A stretch of DNA of 64,000 nucleotides from Aquabacter sp. L1I39 (GCF_017742835.1 NZ_CP072392.1:1017388-1081387); one strand, 5' to 3'. Counted from the first letter of the stretch, positions 38,994 through 47,688 are shown. The notes: a model not told the origin generated them from the letters alone. Made by a program: numbers and translations.

Positions 38994-39130
38994 CCCTTCG
39001 GCTGCCCTTACGTTCCCGCTTCAGCCGTCCCCGCCCCCCCCTTGGAGACGGGCATCTTCCATGCAAGATGTGGCATCCCGCCGCGGCGGCCGTTCTCCAT
39101 CCGCCGGCTCGAAAGGAGCCTGAGGTTTCC

Positions 39131-39820
39131 ATGGCCAGTGCCTATGTGATCGCCCCTCCCGCCATCCCCGCCTTGCCCGTCGTGGGCTCCGAGGGTCTTT
39201 TTCCCGTGCACCGCATCTATTGCGTGGGCCGCAACTTCGCCGACCACGCCATCGAGATGGGCCACGATCCCAATCGCGAGCCGCCCTTCTTCTTCCAGAA
39301 GAACGCCGACAACCTGGTGGTGGGCCCCTCCGTCCCCTACCCCCCGCGCACCAGCGACATGCATTATGAGATCGAGCTGGTGGTGGCGCTGAAGAGCGGC
39401 GGCGAGAACATCAAGGTGGAAGACGCCCTGAGCCATGTCTATGGCTATGGGGTCGGCATCGACCTGACTCGCCGCGACCTCCAGGGCGAGGCCAAGAAGC
39501 TCGGCCGCCCGTGGGAAGTGGGCAAGGCCTTCGAGCAGTCCGCCCCCTGCACGGCCCTTGTCCCGGCGGAGACCATCGGGCACCCTTCCGAAGGGCGGAT
39601 CTGGCTGTCGGTGAACGGCACCGTGAAGCAGGACGGCAACCTCAACCAGATGATCTGGAAGGTGCCGGAGATGATCGCGGAGCTGTCCACCCTGTTCCGT
39701 CTCGCCCCCGGCGACGTGATCTTCGCCGGCACTCCGGCTGGCGTCGGCCCGGTGAAGGCGGGGGATCGGCTGGAAGGCGGCGTCGATGGCGTCGCCACGC
39801 TGGACGTGACCATCATCTGA
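39131..39820 (+). CDS. Fumarylacetoacetate hydrolase family enzyme
   Basis: 229 residues. Metal-binding motif DMHYEIELVVAL (E-x-E), and a later GVGIDLTRRDLQGEAKK, GDVIFAGTPAGVGPVKAGD. Members split or decarboxylate diketo acids such as fumarylpyruvate, acylpyruvates and oxaloacetate. FVGRNF-like VGRNFADHAIEMG suggests the acylpyruvase subgroup. ATG 39131 has GAGG six bases upstream. A terminator follows. Confidence 0.9.
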   Translation: MASAYVIAPPAIPALPVVGSEGLFPVHRIYCVGRNFADHAIEMGHDPNREPPFFFQKNADNLVVGPSVPYPPRTSDMHYEIELVVALKSGGENIKVEDALSHVYGYGVGIDLTRRDLQGEAKKLGRPWEVGKAFEQSAPCTALVPAETIGHPSEGRIWLSVNGTVKQDGNLNQMIWKVPEMIAELSTLFRLAPGDVIFAGTPAGVGPVKAGDRLEGGVDGVATLDVTII

Positions 39821-39826
39821 TGAGGC

Positions 39827-39850
39827 GGGGCCCGGCCGGCGCCGGGCCCC
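39827..39850. terminator. Bidirectional terminator between convergent genes
   Basis: Perfect 10-base stem GGGGCCCGGC / GCCGGGCCCC with a CGGC loop, between the fumarylacetoacetase-like gene and the carbamoyltransferase gene. Confidence 0.68.
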
Positions 39851-39857
39851 GTCCTGC

Positions 39858-41687
39858 TCAATCCAGCTCGAAGGCCGTCTCGTAGTTCAGCTTGAGGGCC
39901 GGGTCCTGGTCTTCTTTGCGCAGGAAGCAGTTGCCCACCGCCAGCACCTCGATCTCGGTGCCCATGAAGCAGCGGAAGGCATCCTCGGGGGTGCCCACGA
40001 TGGGCTCGCCGCGCACATTGAAGGACGTGTTCACCACCAGCGGGCAGCCAGTCAGCGCCTTGAAGCGCGAGATGAGCGCGTGGTAGCGCGGTGCCGTGTC
40101 CGCCGTGACCGTCTGCAGCCGGGCCGAATAGTCCACATGGGTCACGGCCGGGATGTCGGAGCGCGGCACGTTCAGCTTGTCGATGCCGAACAAGGCCTGC
40201 TCCTCTTGGGTCATGGCGCGCCGGCGGCGCTCCACCACCGGGGCGACCATGAGCATATAGGGGCTGTCATCGTCGAACTCGAACCAATCCGCCACGTCCT
40301 CGCGCAGCACGGAAGGGGCGAAGGGGCGGAAGCTCTCGCGATACTTGACCTTGAGATTTAACGTCTTCTGCATGGTGGGCGAGCGCGGATCGCCCAGGAT
40401 CGACCGCCCGCCCAAAGCGCGCGGCCCGAATTCCATGCGCCCCTGGAACCAGCCCACCGCCTTCTCATCCGCCAGTGCCTGGGCGGTGGCATCCACAAGG
40501 GCGGCATCGTCCAGCACGGTAAAGACCGCGCCCGCCGCCGTCAGCCGCCGCTCGATGTCCGACTGTTCGTAGGCGGGCCCCAGATAGGCGCCGCGCATGC
40601 GGTCGGTGCCCGAGATGCGGGGCTTGCCCGCATGGATGTGGTGGGCGGCCAGCGCCGCCCCCACCGCCCCGCCCGCATCCCCTGCCGCCGGCTGCACATA
40701 GATGTCCTCGAACAGCCCGAGCCGGTGCAGCACCCCATTGGCGACGCAATTGAGCGCCACGCCGCCAGCCATGCACAGCTTCTTCTGCCCGGTCTCGCGG
40801 GCGAGCGACCGGGCGAGGCGCTCCACCACCAGCTCGGTCACCTTCTGCACGGAAGCGGCCAGATCCATATGGAACTGGGTCAGTTGCTCCTCAGGCTTGC
40901 GGGGCGGAGCGCCGAACAGATCGTGGAAGCGCCGGTTGGTCATGGTCAGGCCGACGCAATAGTCGAAATAGCTCTGGTCCAGCCGATAGCTGCCATCGGG
41001 CTTCACATCGATGAGATGGTCCAGGATGGTCTGGACAAAACGCGGCTCGCCATAGGGCGCAAGGCCCATCACCTTATACTCGCCGGAATTGACCTTGAAG
41101 CCGGTATAATAGGTGAAGGCGGAATAGAGCAGCCCCAGCGAATGGGGGAAATGGATCTCCTTGAAGATTTCCAGGCTGTTGCCCCGGCCGATGGCGGCTG
41201 AGGTGGTCGCCCACTCGCCGACACCGTCGAGTGTCAGGACCAGGGCTTCCTCGAAGGGCGAGGGGAAGAAGGCGCTGGCGGCATGGGAAAGATGATGCTC
41301 GGTGAAGAGCAGCTTGCCCAGCGCGTCGAAGCTCTTGTCGAACCCCTTCAGCTCCTTGGCCAGGAGATCCTTCTGGAACAGCTTCTCGCGCAGCCAGAGC
41401 GGCAGCGCGATGCGGAAAGACGAGAACCCTTTGGGCGCGTAGGAGACATAGGTCTCCAGCAGGCGCTCGAACTTCAGGAACGGCTTGTCATAGAAGACCA
41501 CATGGTCAAGATCCGACAGGCCTATGCCACCCGCCTCCAGGCAATAGCGGATGGCATGTTCAGGAAAGCGGGGATCATGCTTGCGGCGGGTGAAGCGCTC
41601 CTCCTGGGCGGCGGCGATGATCTCGCCATCCACCACCAGGGCAGCCGCGCTGTCGTGATAAAGGGCCGACAGGCCGAGAATGCGCAC
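39858..41687 (-). CDS. Carbamoyltransferase (NodU/CmcH/SxtN family)
   Basis: Transfers carbamoyl from carbamoyl phosphate to a hydroxyl group. 609 residues. N-terminal Kae1-like domain (ILGLSALYHDSAAALVVDG, and FTEHHLSHAASAFFPSPFEEALVLTLDGVGEW across about 120-150) and a C-terminal carbamoyltransferase domain with VGWFQGRMEFGPRALGGRSILGDPR, seen around residue 415. GTG 41687 is the family start; GAGGG lies just upstream. It starts seven bases after the DUF5989 gene. The acceptor is unknown; an extracellular glycan or lipid-linked sugar is likely from context. Confidence 0.93.
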   Translation of the reverse strand: MRILGLSALYHDSAAALVVDGEIIAAAQEERFTRRKHDPRFPEHAIRYCLEAGGIGLSDLDHVVFYDKPFLKFERLLETYVSYAPKGFSSFRIALPLWLREKLFQKDLLAKELKGFDKSFDALGKLLFTEHHLSHAASAFFPSPFEEALVLTLDGVGEWATTSAAIGRGNSLEIFKEIHFPHSLGLLYSAFTYYTGFKVNSGEYKVMGLAPYGEPRFVQTILDHLIDVKPDGSYRLDQSYFDYCVGLTMTNRRFHDLFGAPPRKPEEQLTQFHMDLAASVQKVTELVVERLARSLARETGQKKLCMAGGVALNCVANGVLHRLGLFEDIYVQPAAGDAGGAVGAALAAHHIHAGKPRISGTDRMRGAYLGPAYEQSDIERRLTAAGAVFTVLDDAALVDATAQALADEKAVGWFQGRMEFGPRALGGRSILGDPRSPTMQKTLNLKVKYRESFRPFAPSVLREDVADWFEFDDDSPYMLMVAPVVERRRRAMTQEEQALFGIDKLNVPRSDIPAVTHVDYSARLQTVTADTAPRYHALISRFKALTGCPLVVNTSFNVRGEPIVGTPEDAFRCFMGTEIEVLAVGNCFLRKEDQDPALKLNYETAFELD

Positions 41688-41694
41688 GGCGCCC

Positions 41695-41844
41695 TCAGAA
41701 CATGGTGTAGATGAAGGGGGCAACCGCCGATCCCTTGGCCAGGATCAGGAGCCCGCCGAGGATGGCCATCAGCACCAGCATGGGCAGCAGCCAGAACTTC
41801 TTGCGCGCCCGCAGGAACTGCCACAATTCGGAAATGAACCCCAT
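41695..41844 (-). CDS. DUF5989 family membrane protein (49 residues)
   Basis: A very short gene: MGFISELWQFLRARKKFW, one membrane span (about LLPMLVLMAILGGLLILA), then a short tail ending AVAPFIYTMF. The opening GFISELW.FL..RKK.WLLP and the position between sxtJ-like and carbamoyltransferase genes match DUF5989. AAGGGGG lies five bases before ATG 41844. Likely anchors or regulates the carbamoyltransferase at the membrane; the role is unproven. Confidence 0.82.
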   Translation of the reverse strand: MGFISELWQFLRARKKFWLLPMLVLMAILGGLLILAKGSAVAPFIYTMF

Positions 41845-41931
41845 GGAACCCCCTTGTCCGCAGGCCGGCGGATCAAGGGATCGAGCCGGGGCGGCATTGT
41901 CTTGTGTTTCGGCGGGAAGACGCTGCGCCGG

Positions 41932-42375
41932 CTAGAACTGGCGCGCCATACTCTCGCCGGTCGGGCCGGGTGGCTGGCGGGTGATCCAATAGGTGGGTGC
42001 CCCGCGATCGAAGGCGAGGGCGAGCGGCCGCTTGCCGAGAAGGCGCATCACGAGGGCCGTTGGCACCACGGCGCCGAGGAAGATGACGGCCATCACCAGC
42101 GGATTGACCACCTTGTGCAGCAGGAGGCCGAACCGGAACCACAAAAGGTTCAGCCGATGCAGCGCCTGCGGACGGACCTGCGCCAGCACCGCGAAGGCAA
42201 GGCCGATGAGGGCCAGCACTGTCGCCAGGACCAGGCGGTCGTGATGAAATTGGAAGCCCGAGACGATCAGCAGGAAGACGGCCATGATGCGGCCGAAGGA
42301 TCGGTCCGAACTCTTCAGTTGGTCCGGATCGCGGGAATAACTTTCAAAGGCCCCCGAGGGCGCGGCCTTGGGCAT
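41932..42375 (-). CDS. SxtJ family membrane protein
   Basis: 147 residues. Two long hydrophobic regions in the middle (about 25-65) and one at about 90-110, then the family C-terminus: LWFRFGLLLHKVVNPLVM, TALVMRLLGKRPLALAFDR, and RQPPGPTGESMARQF. SxtJ was named in the saxitoxin cluster next to carbamoyltransferase SxtI. The same pairing, with DUF5989 between, occurs in many bacteria that do not make toxin. ATG 42375 is preferred over the in-frame 42435. Role unknown. Confidence 0.85.
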   Translation of the reverse strand: MPKAAPSGAFESYSRDPDQLKSSDRSFGRIMAVFLLIVSGFQFHHDRLVLATVLALIGLAFAVLAQVRPQALHRLNLLWFRFGLLLHKVVNPLVMAVIFLGAVVPTALVMRLLGKRPLALAFDRGAPTYWITRQPPGPTGESMARQF

Positions 42376-42575
42376 GGCGTCCCACCCCTGTTCTTGTACA
42401 GCCACCGGCCGAAGCGCGGCGCCCCCGCCATACACAGGGTTGCGGTAGCATGGAGGGGCGAACGTGGCAATATCGGGCAGGAGGCGCGACTGGCCCTCAT
42501 CTGGCGCACGCCACGCTTTCCTCCCGCGCGGACGCGCATTAGTGTTCCCCGGCGGCGCAAGGATGTTCGGGACAG

Positions 42576-43616
42576 ATGGGGCAGCGGACCAAAGCCACCA
42601 GGACGGAGCCGCGGGACAAGAGCGCCTTCCAGCGCGCCTGCCTCGCTTTGGAGGCCGCCCTGGCGGGGCGCATGCTGGAGGACGGTGCGCGCGCCCGGCG
42701 GGTGGAGGGGCTCGCCCTCAATCCCGGCAGAGAGGACGCGCCCGCCTTGGTGCGCGGCGTGCGCTTCATGGGGCTGGGCCGGGAAGGCCCTTCGGCGGCG
42801 GACTGCGTGCGCCAGGGCGATGCCCAACGCGAGCAGCGCCGCTGGCGCAAGGCCGCCTCCTTCTATGCGGAAGCGCTGCGCCTGAAGCCGGAAATGACCC
42901 ACATCTGGGTGCAGCTCGGCCACGCCCACAAGGAATCCGGGCAGATGATCGGCGCGGAAGCGGCCTATCTGCGGGCGCTCAGTGCCGATCCCATGAACTG
43001 GGACACCCACCTGCAGATGGGGCATCTGCTCAAGATCACCGGTCGCCGCGACCAGGCCGCCCTCGCCTATCTCCGCGCCCTCGACCTGGAGGAGACGGCG
43101 GAGGACCCGCTTTCCGAACTGGTGCACATGCTGGCGCAGGACCAGGTGGAGGTGACCGCCGCCCTCGCCGGCGCCCTGGAAGCGTTCCCACGGGCCAGCG
43201 AACGCATCCACCTGCATGTTCAGGACAGCCTCCACCGCATCGCCGAGCGCCCCCTGCTGGGGCGCGGAGCGGGTGGCACATTGACCCAGCGCCGGCAGTT
43301 CGTGCGGGATGCCTTCCTCGGCGTGCTCGGCCGCCATGCGGACGACGAGGCTCTCGCCTTCTATGCGGATGCGCTGGCGGCAGGCATGGCCCGGGTCGAT
43401 CTGCTGCGCGAACTGGTCCATGCCCCCGAGCTCGGAGCCACAGCCAATGCCCAGTTGAAGGACGCCCTGAACGAGCTGGCTCTCGAAGTGGAGGCGCGCC
43501 TCGCGCTGAAGTCCGGGCTTCCCATTATGCGCACGGATTCGGAAGTTGCCGAGGCAAGCCCTCATGCCCTTGCGCACTCGCTTCACGGCGCGCTCGTCAC
43601 GCTGCTCGACAGCTGA
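42576..43616 (+). CDS. TPR and DUF4214-domain protein
   Basis: 346 residues, soluble. Two to three tetratricopeptide repeats at about 80-185 (AASFYAEALRLKPEMTHIWVQ, GAEAAYLRALSADP). A C-terminal DUF4214-like unit (about 255-295) reads RDAFLGVLGRHADDEALAFYADAL, as in S-layer, glycosyltransferase and phycobilisome-linker-like proteins. A role in assembly of a surface structure fits the neighbouring SxtJ cassette, with which it is divergent. Exact role unknown; the start could be later. Confidence 0.7.
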   Translation: MGQRTKATRTEPRDKSAFQRACLALEAALAGRMLEDGARARRVEGLALNPGREDAPALVRGVRFMGLGREGPSAADCVRQGDAQREQRRWRKAASFYAEALRLKPEMTHIWVQLGHAHKESGQMIGAEAAYLRALSADPMNWDTHLQMGHLLKITGRRDQAALAYLRALDLEETAEDPLSELVHMLAQDQVEVTAALAGALEAFPRASERIHLHVQDSLHRIAERPLLGRGAGGTLTQRRQFVRDAFLGVLGRHADDEALAFYADALAAGMARVDLLRELVHAPELGATANAQLKDALNELALEVEARLALKSGLPIMRTDSEVAEASPHALAHSLHGALVTLLDS

Positions 43617-43702
43617 GCGCCCTTTCCCGGTTTCCGCTTTGGCGGCTCTCATGTTGACCCGGTTCCCGCGCCGTCCCATAAGCCGGGCATCGAGGTGACG
43701 GC

Positions 43703-44149
43703 ATGCTGACCAAGAAGGGAAAATACGGGCTGAAGGCGGCGGTGCATCTCGCCAGCCTGGCGCCAGGTGCGTCCGTCCAGGTGGCGGAAATCGCGGACGC
43801 CAACCAGATCCCGAAGAAATTCCTCGACGTGATCCTCGGCGAATTGCGCAATGCCGGCTTCCTGACCAGCAAGAAGGGCAAGCTTGGCGGATATCGGCTG
43901 GCCAAGCCGCCGGAGGACATCCTCGTGGGCGAGATGATCCGCGCGCTCGACGGCCCCCTGGCGCCCTTCCCTTGTGCCAGCCGCAACGCCTATGTGCCGT
44001 GCGAGGATTGCAACGTCGCACATTGCCACGTCCGCCTGCTCATGGGCCGGGTGCGCGATGCCATCGGCACCGTGCTGGACACCTGCACGCTGGCCGAGAT
44101 GCGCGATCTCGACCAGGATTCCCTGCAGTCCTTCGTCGACTATATCTGA
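43703..44149 (+). CDS. Rrf2 family transcriptional regulator
   Basis: 148 residues. Winged helix at the N-terminus (LTKKGKYGLKAAVHLASL; recognition helix in QIPKKFLDVILGELRNAGFL). Four cysteines in the second half (C91, C100, C103, C108) may bind an iron-sulfur cluster, as in IscR, NsrR and RirA, though the spacing is not that of classic IscR. Target genes unknown; guaD follows 127 bases downstream. Confidence 0.88.
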   Translation: MLTKKGKYGLKAAVHLASLAPGASVQVAEIADANQIPKKFLDVILGELRNAGFLTSKKGKLGGYRLAKPPEDILVGEMIRALDGPLAPFPCASRNAYVPCEDCNVAHCHVRLLMGRVRDAIGTVLDTCTLAEMRDLDQDSLQSFVDYI

Positions 44150-44276
44150 CACCCGCCCGCGCTTGCGCGCGGCCATGCGGCCTGTAAGCTGCACTGCAGC
44201 ATGGATCGAGCGCGCGCCCCCGCCCGGTCGCGGGCCGGCAGCCGGGCGTCTGTGTGGCGGGTGAAAGGGTCCTGGC

Positions 44277-45674
44277 ATGAGCCTCCTGGGCATTCGCGGC
44301 AGCTTCTTCGACTTCATCGATGATCCCTGGAAGCACGTGGGCGCCGAGAGCGAGGCCGCCCGCTTCCTGGCCGACGGCCTTCTGGTGGTGGAGGACGGCA
44401 TCATTCGGGCTTTCGGCCCGTTTGCGGACGTGTCCCCTGCCTATGCGGACATCGAGGTCCGCCATTTTCCGGACCGGCTCATCCTGCCCGGTTTCATCGA
44501 CGGGCATATCCACTTCCCACAGACGCGCATGCTCGGCTCCTATGGCGAGCAATTGCTGCCCTGGCTGAAGAAGTGGGTGATCCCGGAGGAACTGCGCTAC
44601 AAGGATCCCGCCTATGCGCGGGAGGGCGCGGCGCGCTTCTTCGATGCCCTGCTCGCCTCCGGCACCACCACCTGCCAGGCCTTCACCACCGCCTCGCCCG
44701 TCTCCACCGAAGCCTTCTTCGAGGAAGCCAGCCGCCGCAATGTGCGCGTCATCGCCGGCCTTACCGGCATCGACAAGAACGTGCCGGAGGACTTCACCGA
44801 CACGCCCGAGAATTTCTACGCGGACAGCACCCGCCTCATCGCCCGCTATCACCGCAACGGCCGCAATCTCTACGCCATCACGCCCCGCTTCGCCCTGGGG
44901 GCGAGCGAGGCGCTCATGTCCGCTTGCGAGCGGCTGAAGCTGGAGCATCCCGACTGCTGGGTGAACACCCATATTTCCGAAAACCCCGCGGAATGCCGCG
45001 GTGTAATGGAGCTCTTCCCGGACTGCCCGGACTATCTGGCCGTCTACGAAAGCTATGGCCTGGTCGGCCCCAAATTCTCCGGCGGCCACGGCGTCTGGCT
45101 CTCCGACGGGGAGTTCCGGCGCCTGTCGCAGGCGGGGGCAGCCCTCACCTTCTGCCCCTGCTCCAACCTCTTCCTGGGCTCCGGCCTGTTCCGGCTGGGG
45201 CGCGCGACGGACCCGGAGCACCGGGTGCGCCTGAGCTTCGGCTCGGACATTGGCGGCGGCAACCGCTTCTCCATGCTCAATGTGCTGGATGACGCCTATA
45301 AGGTGGGCATGTGCAATGCCACGCTGCTCGACGGCAGCGTCGATCCCGCCCGGCGCGATCCGGCGGAAGCCGAGCGCAACAAGCTCTCGCCCTACCGGGC
45401 GTTCTGGTCGATCACGCTGGGGGGCGCGGAGGGGCTCTATATCGACGACATGCTGGGCAATTTTGAACCGGGCAAGGAAGCCGACTTCGTGGTCCTCGAC
45501 TGGAACGGGGGGCCGGCCGCGCTGCCCTGGCGCCAGTCCATGGTCCTGGAAGGCAAGCGCCCGCACTCCATGGAAGAGGCCGCCGGCCTCCTGTTCGGCC
45601 TCATGACGGTGGCGGACGAGCGGGCGGTGGACGAGACCTGGGTGATGGGCCGCAGGCTCTACAAAAGAGCCTAG
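44277..45674 (+). CDS. guaD: Guanine deaminase
   Basis: Zinc-dependent hydrolysis of guanine to xanthine. Amidohydrolase fold of 465 residues. Metal ligands are in PGFIDGHIHFPQ (HxH), NTHISENPAE, and SFGSDIGGG (aspartate). The substrate segment TRMLGSYGEQLLPWL and the C-terminal NFEPGKEADFVVLDW are typical. It stands between an Rrf2 regulator and a diguanylate cyclase, without other purine catabolism genes. Confidence 0.94.
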   Translation: MSLLGIRGSFFDFIDDPWKHVGAESEAARFLADGLLVVEDGIIRAFGPFADVSPAYADIEVRHFPDRLILPGFIDGHIHFPQTRMLGSYGEQLLPWLKKWVIPEELRYKDPAYAREGAARFFDALLASGTTTCQAFTTASPVSTEAFFEEASRRNVRVIAGLTGIDKNVPEDFTDTPENFYADSTRLIARYHRNGRNLYAITPRFALGASEALMSACERLKLEHPDCWVNTHISENPAECRGVMELFPDCPDYLAVYESYGLVGPKFSGGHGVWLSDGEFRRLSQAGAALTFCPCSNLFLGSGLFRLGRATDPEHRVRLSFGSDIGGGNRFSMLNVLDDAYKVGMCNATLLDGSVDPARRDPAEAERNKLSPYRAFWSITLGGAEGLYIDDMLGNFEPGKEADFVVLDWNGGPAALPWRQSMVLEGKRPHSMEEAAGLLFGLMTVADERAVDETWVMGRRLYKRA

Positions 45675-45742
45675 AGCATGTCCAGGCGAAGTGGGCACCC
45701 GTTCGCGTGAAGGAAATGCGTTGAAGCCAGAAGATGGAGCGC
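45672..45742. repeat. Dispersed intergenic repeat-like element
   Basis: The sequence from the guaD stop onward (AGAGCATGTCC, GCGAAGTGGGCACCCG, GTGAAGGAAATGCGTTGAA, GATGGAGCGC) resembles a repeat that I recall as common in intergenic regions of Hyphomicrobiales genomes. Only this copy is clear in the window, so its repeat nature cannot be shown here. Confidence 0.4.
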
Positions 45743-45799
45743 TGCGGCGTTGCCATGACACACTGAAGCACTCGAAACGAAGGCGAGGCCTGCGGGCGC

Positions 45800-47353
45800 T
45801 CAGACGTAGAGCAAGGTCTGCATGCTGGTGACACGGCTGTCCGCGCCGAGCCCCTCCAGCAGCACGGCGCAATTGCGCCCGCGCCCCTTGGCCATGTACA
45901 GCGCCTCGTCCGCCCGGCGCACCAGCGTCTCGACCCGTGCGCCGGCGCCCACCACGGCGGTGACGCCGCCGACGCTCACCGTGGCGGACAAGCGCGAGCC
46001 GTCCGGAAGAGGAACCGAGGTGGCCTCGACCACCTTGCGAATGCGTTCCGCGATCACCCGCGCGCCGGCACTGTCGGTGACCGGCAGCACGATGGCGAAT
46101 TCCTCCCCGCCATAGCGGGAGGCCAGGTCCCCCGGCCGCAGCAGCGAGCGGCGGATGCTGGTGGCGATCTCGCGCAAGAGTTCGTCACCCACCAGGTGGC
46201 CGTGCCGGTCGTTCACCAGCTTGAAGCGGTCCGCATCCACCATCACCAGCGAGAGGAATGAGCCGTCGCGGGCCGCCCGCTGCAGCTCGACGGCCAGGTA
46301 GCGGTCGAAATCGCGGCGGTTGGTCAGCCCGGTCAGGAAGTCGGTGGACGCCGCGAGCTTCAGCCGGTCGGCCATGGAGAAGCTCCGGATCAGGGCACGC
46401 TGCACCACCGCCACCAGGAACAGAATGAGCCCGCCCACGCAGACCGTGAGCAGGCCCACGACGATGGCCTGCATGCGCCACGGCTTGAGCACCGTTTCAA
46501 TGGGGATGGAGATAATCAGAACCAGCGGAAAGCCGGGGATGCGCTTGTAGAGGAAGTACTTTTCCTTCTGCTCATACATCGAGACGGCGGTGAACCCGCT
46601 GGAGCGCCCTGCGGCGATGGCCTGGAACACCTCGTTGCCCGCAACCGGGACGCCCGCGCCATGGTTCGGCTCCGCGGTGGGGCGACGCTCTACCACTGTC
46701 CCGTCAGTCCGCATGAGGGTGAGGATGCTGCCCGGCCCCAGATCCAAGGCAGAAAAAAGCTCGTCGAAATAGCTGGAGCGCAGGCTGGCGGCGACCACGC
46801 CGCCGAAAGATCCATCCGGGTTTGTCAGGCGCCGGCTGAAGGTGGTCTGCCAGATGCCAGGCTCGAGCCCGGCATCGCTGGGCTTGCCGAGGAAGGTGCC
46901 CACATCGCGGTCGCGCTGGGCACGGAAGAAGTCCCGATCGGAAAAGTTGCCGGACCGGGGCACGGGAGAGCGGGAATCGAACACGATGTCTCCCCGCGGC
47001 GACAGCACCAGGACCGCGTCCACGTGCTCCGCCGCTGTCGCGCGGTCGAACAGGATGAGGTTGCGCAATTCGGGCGAGACGAACTGAATCTCCGTGTGCC
47101 GCAGCCCCTCCTGGACGCCCGCCAGGGACACCTCGATCAGCGTGAGGTTGCGCTCAATGGCGGCGACGAGCGTGGTCAGCACATTGTCGGCGCCGCGCAC
47201 CGCATTGGTCCATGTGTCCTGCCGCGCCTGCCAAAGGGTGTAGCTCTGAATGGCGACAATGGCAGCCACCATCAGGACGGCTGCCATCATGATCAGCCCC
47301 CGACCCGCAGTCTGCCGAAGCAAGTTGGCGGCGCCCTGCCCCCACACCGTCAC
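45800..47353 (-). CDS. Cache-domain diguanylate cyclase
   Basis: 517 residues: membrane span about 19-40, a periplasmic double-Cache sensor about 45-285 (DAVLVLSPRGDIVFDSR, NFSDRDFFRAQ), second span about 300-322, and a GGDEF domain with active-site GGEEF (RYGGEEFAIV). No EAL domain. It should make cyclic di-GMP in response to an external ligand. A second cyclic-di-GMP protein lies at 15842. Convergent with guaD. Confidence 0.93.
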   Translation of the reverse strand: MTVWGQGAANLLRQTAGRGLIMMAAVLMVAAIVAIQSYTLWQARQDTWTNAVRGADNVLTTLVAAIERNLTLIEVSLAGVQEGLRHTEIQFVSPELRNLILFDRATAAEHVDAVLVLSPRGDIVFDSRSPVPRSGNFSDRDFFRAQRDRDVGTFLGKPSDAGLEPGIWQTTFSRRLTNPDGSFGGVVAASLRSSYFDELFSALDLGPGSILTLMRTDGTVVERRPTAEPNHGAGVPVAGNEVFQAIAAGRSSGFTAVSMYEQKEKYFLYKRIPGFPLVLIISIPIETVLKPWRMQAIVVGLLTVCVGGLILFLVAVVQRALIRSFSMADRLKLAASTDFLTGLTNRRDFDRYLAVELQRAARDGSFLSLVMVDADRFKLVNDRHGHLVGDELLREIATSIRRSLLRPGDLASRYGGEEFAIVLPVTDSAGARVIAERIRKVVEATSVPLPDGSRLSATVSVGGVTAVVGAGARVETLVRRADEALYMAKGRGRNCAVLLEGLGADSRVTSMQTLLYV

Positions 47354-47539
47354 CCGCGCCCCTCCAGCGCTGAAGACGCCTCGTCTTCAAGGGTCCAAGC
47401 ATCCGCCTGCGCCCCGCAAGGCTTCACACTCTCAAAGCGAAGATAGCGGCTGATGCGCGCGATGGGAAGCTAGAGACCCTCGCCTTTGCACTGCCACGCA
47501 TGACGCCACGCGATCCACGCAGAAAATGGGCAGGCGGAA

Positions 47540-47562
47540 CTTTGTCCGACAAATAGACAAAG
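47540..47562. promoter_or_regulatory. GntR/FCD-type operator candidate
   Basis: TTTGTC-C-GACAAA (47541-47553) is a perfect 13-base palindrome with a TTGTC/GACAA core, like operators of FCD-type GntR regulators. A third half-site, GACAAAG, ends at 47562, pairing with CTTTGTC at 47540. It probably binds the regulator encoded at 47689. Confidence 0.55.
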
Positions 47563-47573
47563 ATATTGCAAGA

Positions 47574-47591
47574 GCGAGACAAACATCTCGC
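47574..47591. promoter_or_regulatory. Second dyad in the GntR promoter region
   Basis: GCGAGA-N6-TCTCGC, a perfect inverted repeat 12 bases after the GntR-type site. The sequence is different, so the binding factor is unknown. Confidence 0.35.
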
Positions 47592-47688
47592 AACTGCTTA
47601 CAAAATAAGAAAAGCTGAGAGCATGTTCCGCTGTTGACAATGTCCGATCACGCGGTGTTAGGTTCTGTCGGCTTATGATGGACCAGCG

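Larger units (their letters stand above)
47354..47688. promoter_or_regulatory. Divergent region with candidate GntR operators
   Basis: 335 bases between the diguanylate cyclase and GntR genes. The part 47530-47640 is AT-richer. It contains two symmetric sites, described separately, about 100-150 bases before the GntR start. No gene is seen. Confidence 0.5.

Noticed and set aside
44040..45872. 610-codon open frame on the minus strand
   Set aside because: Antisense to guaD and spanning its flanks; no ribosome binding site or domain.
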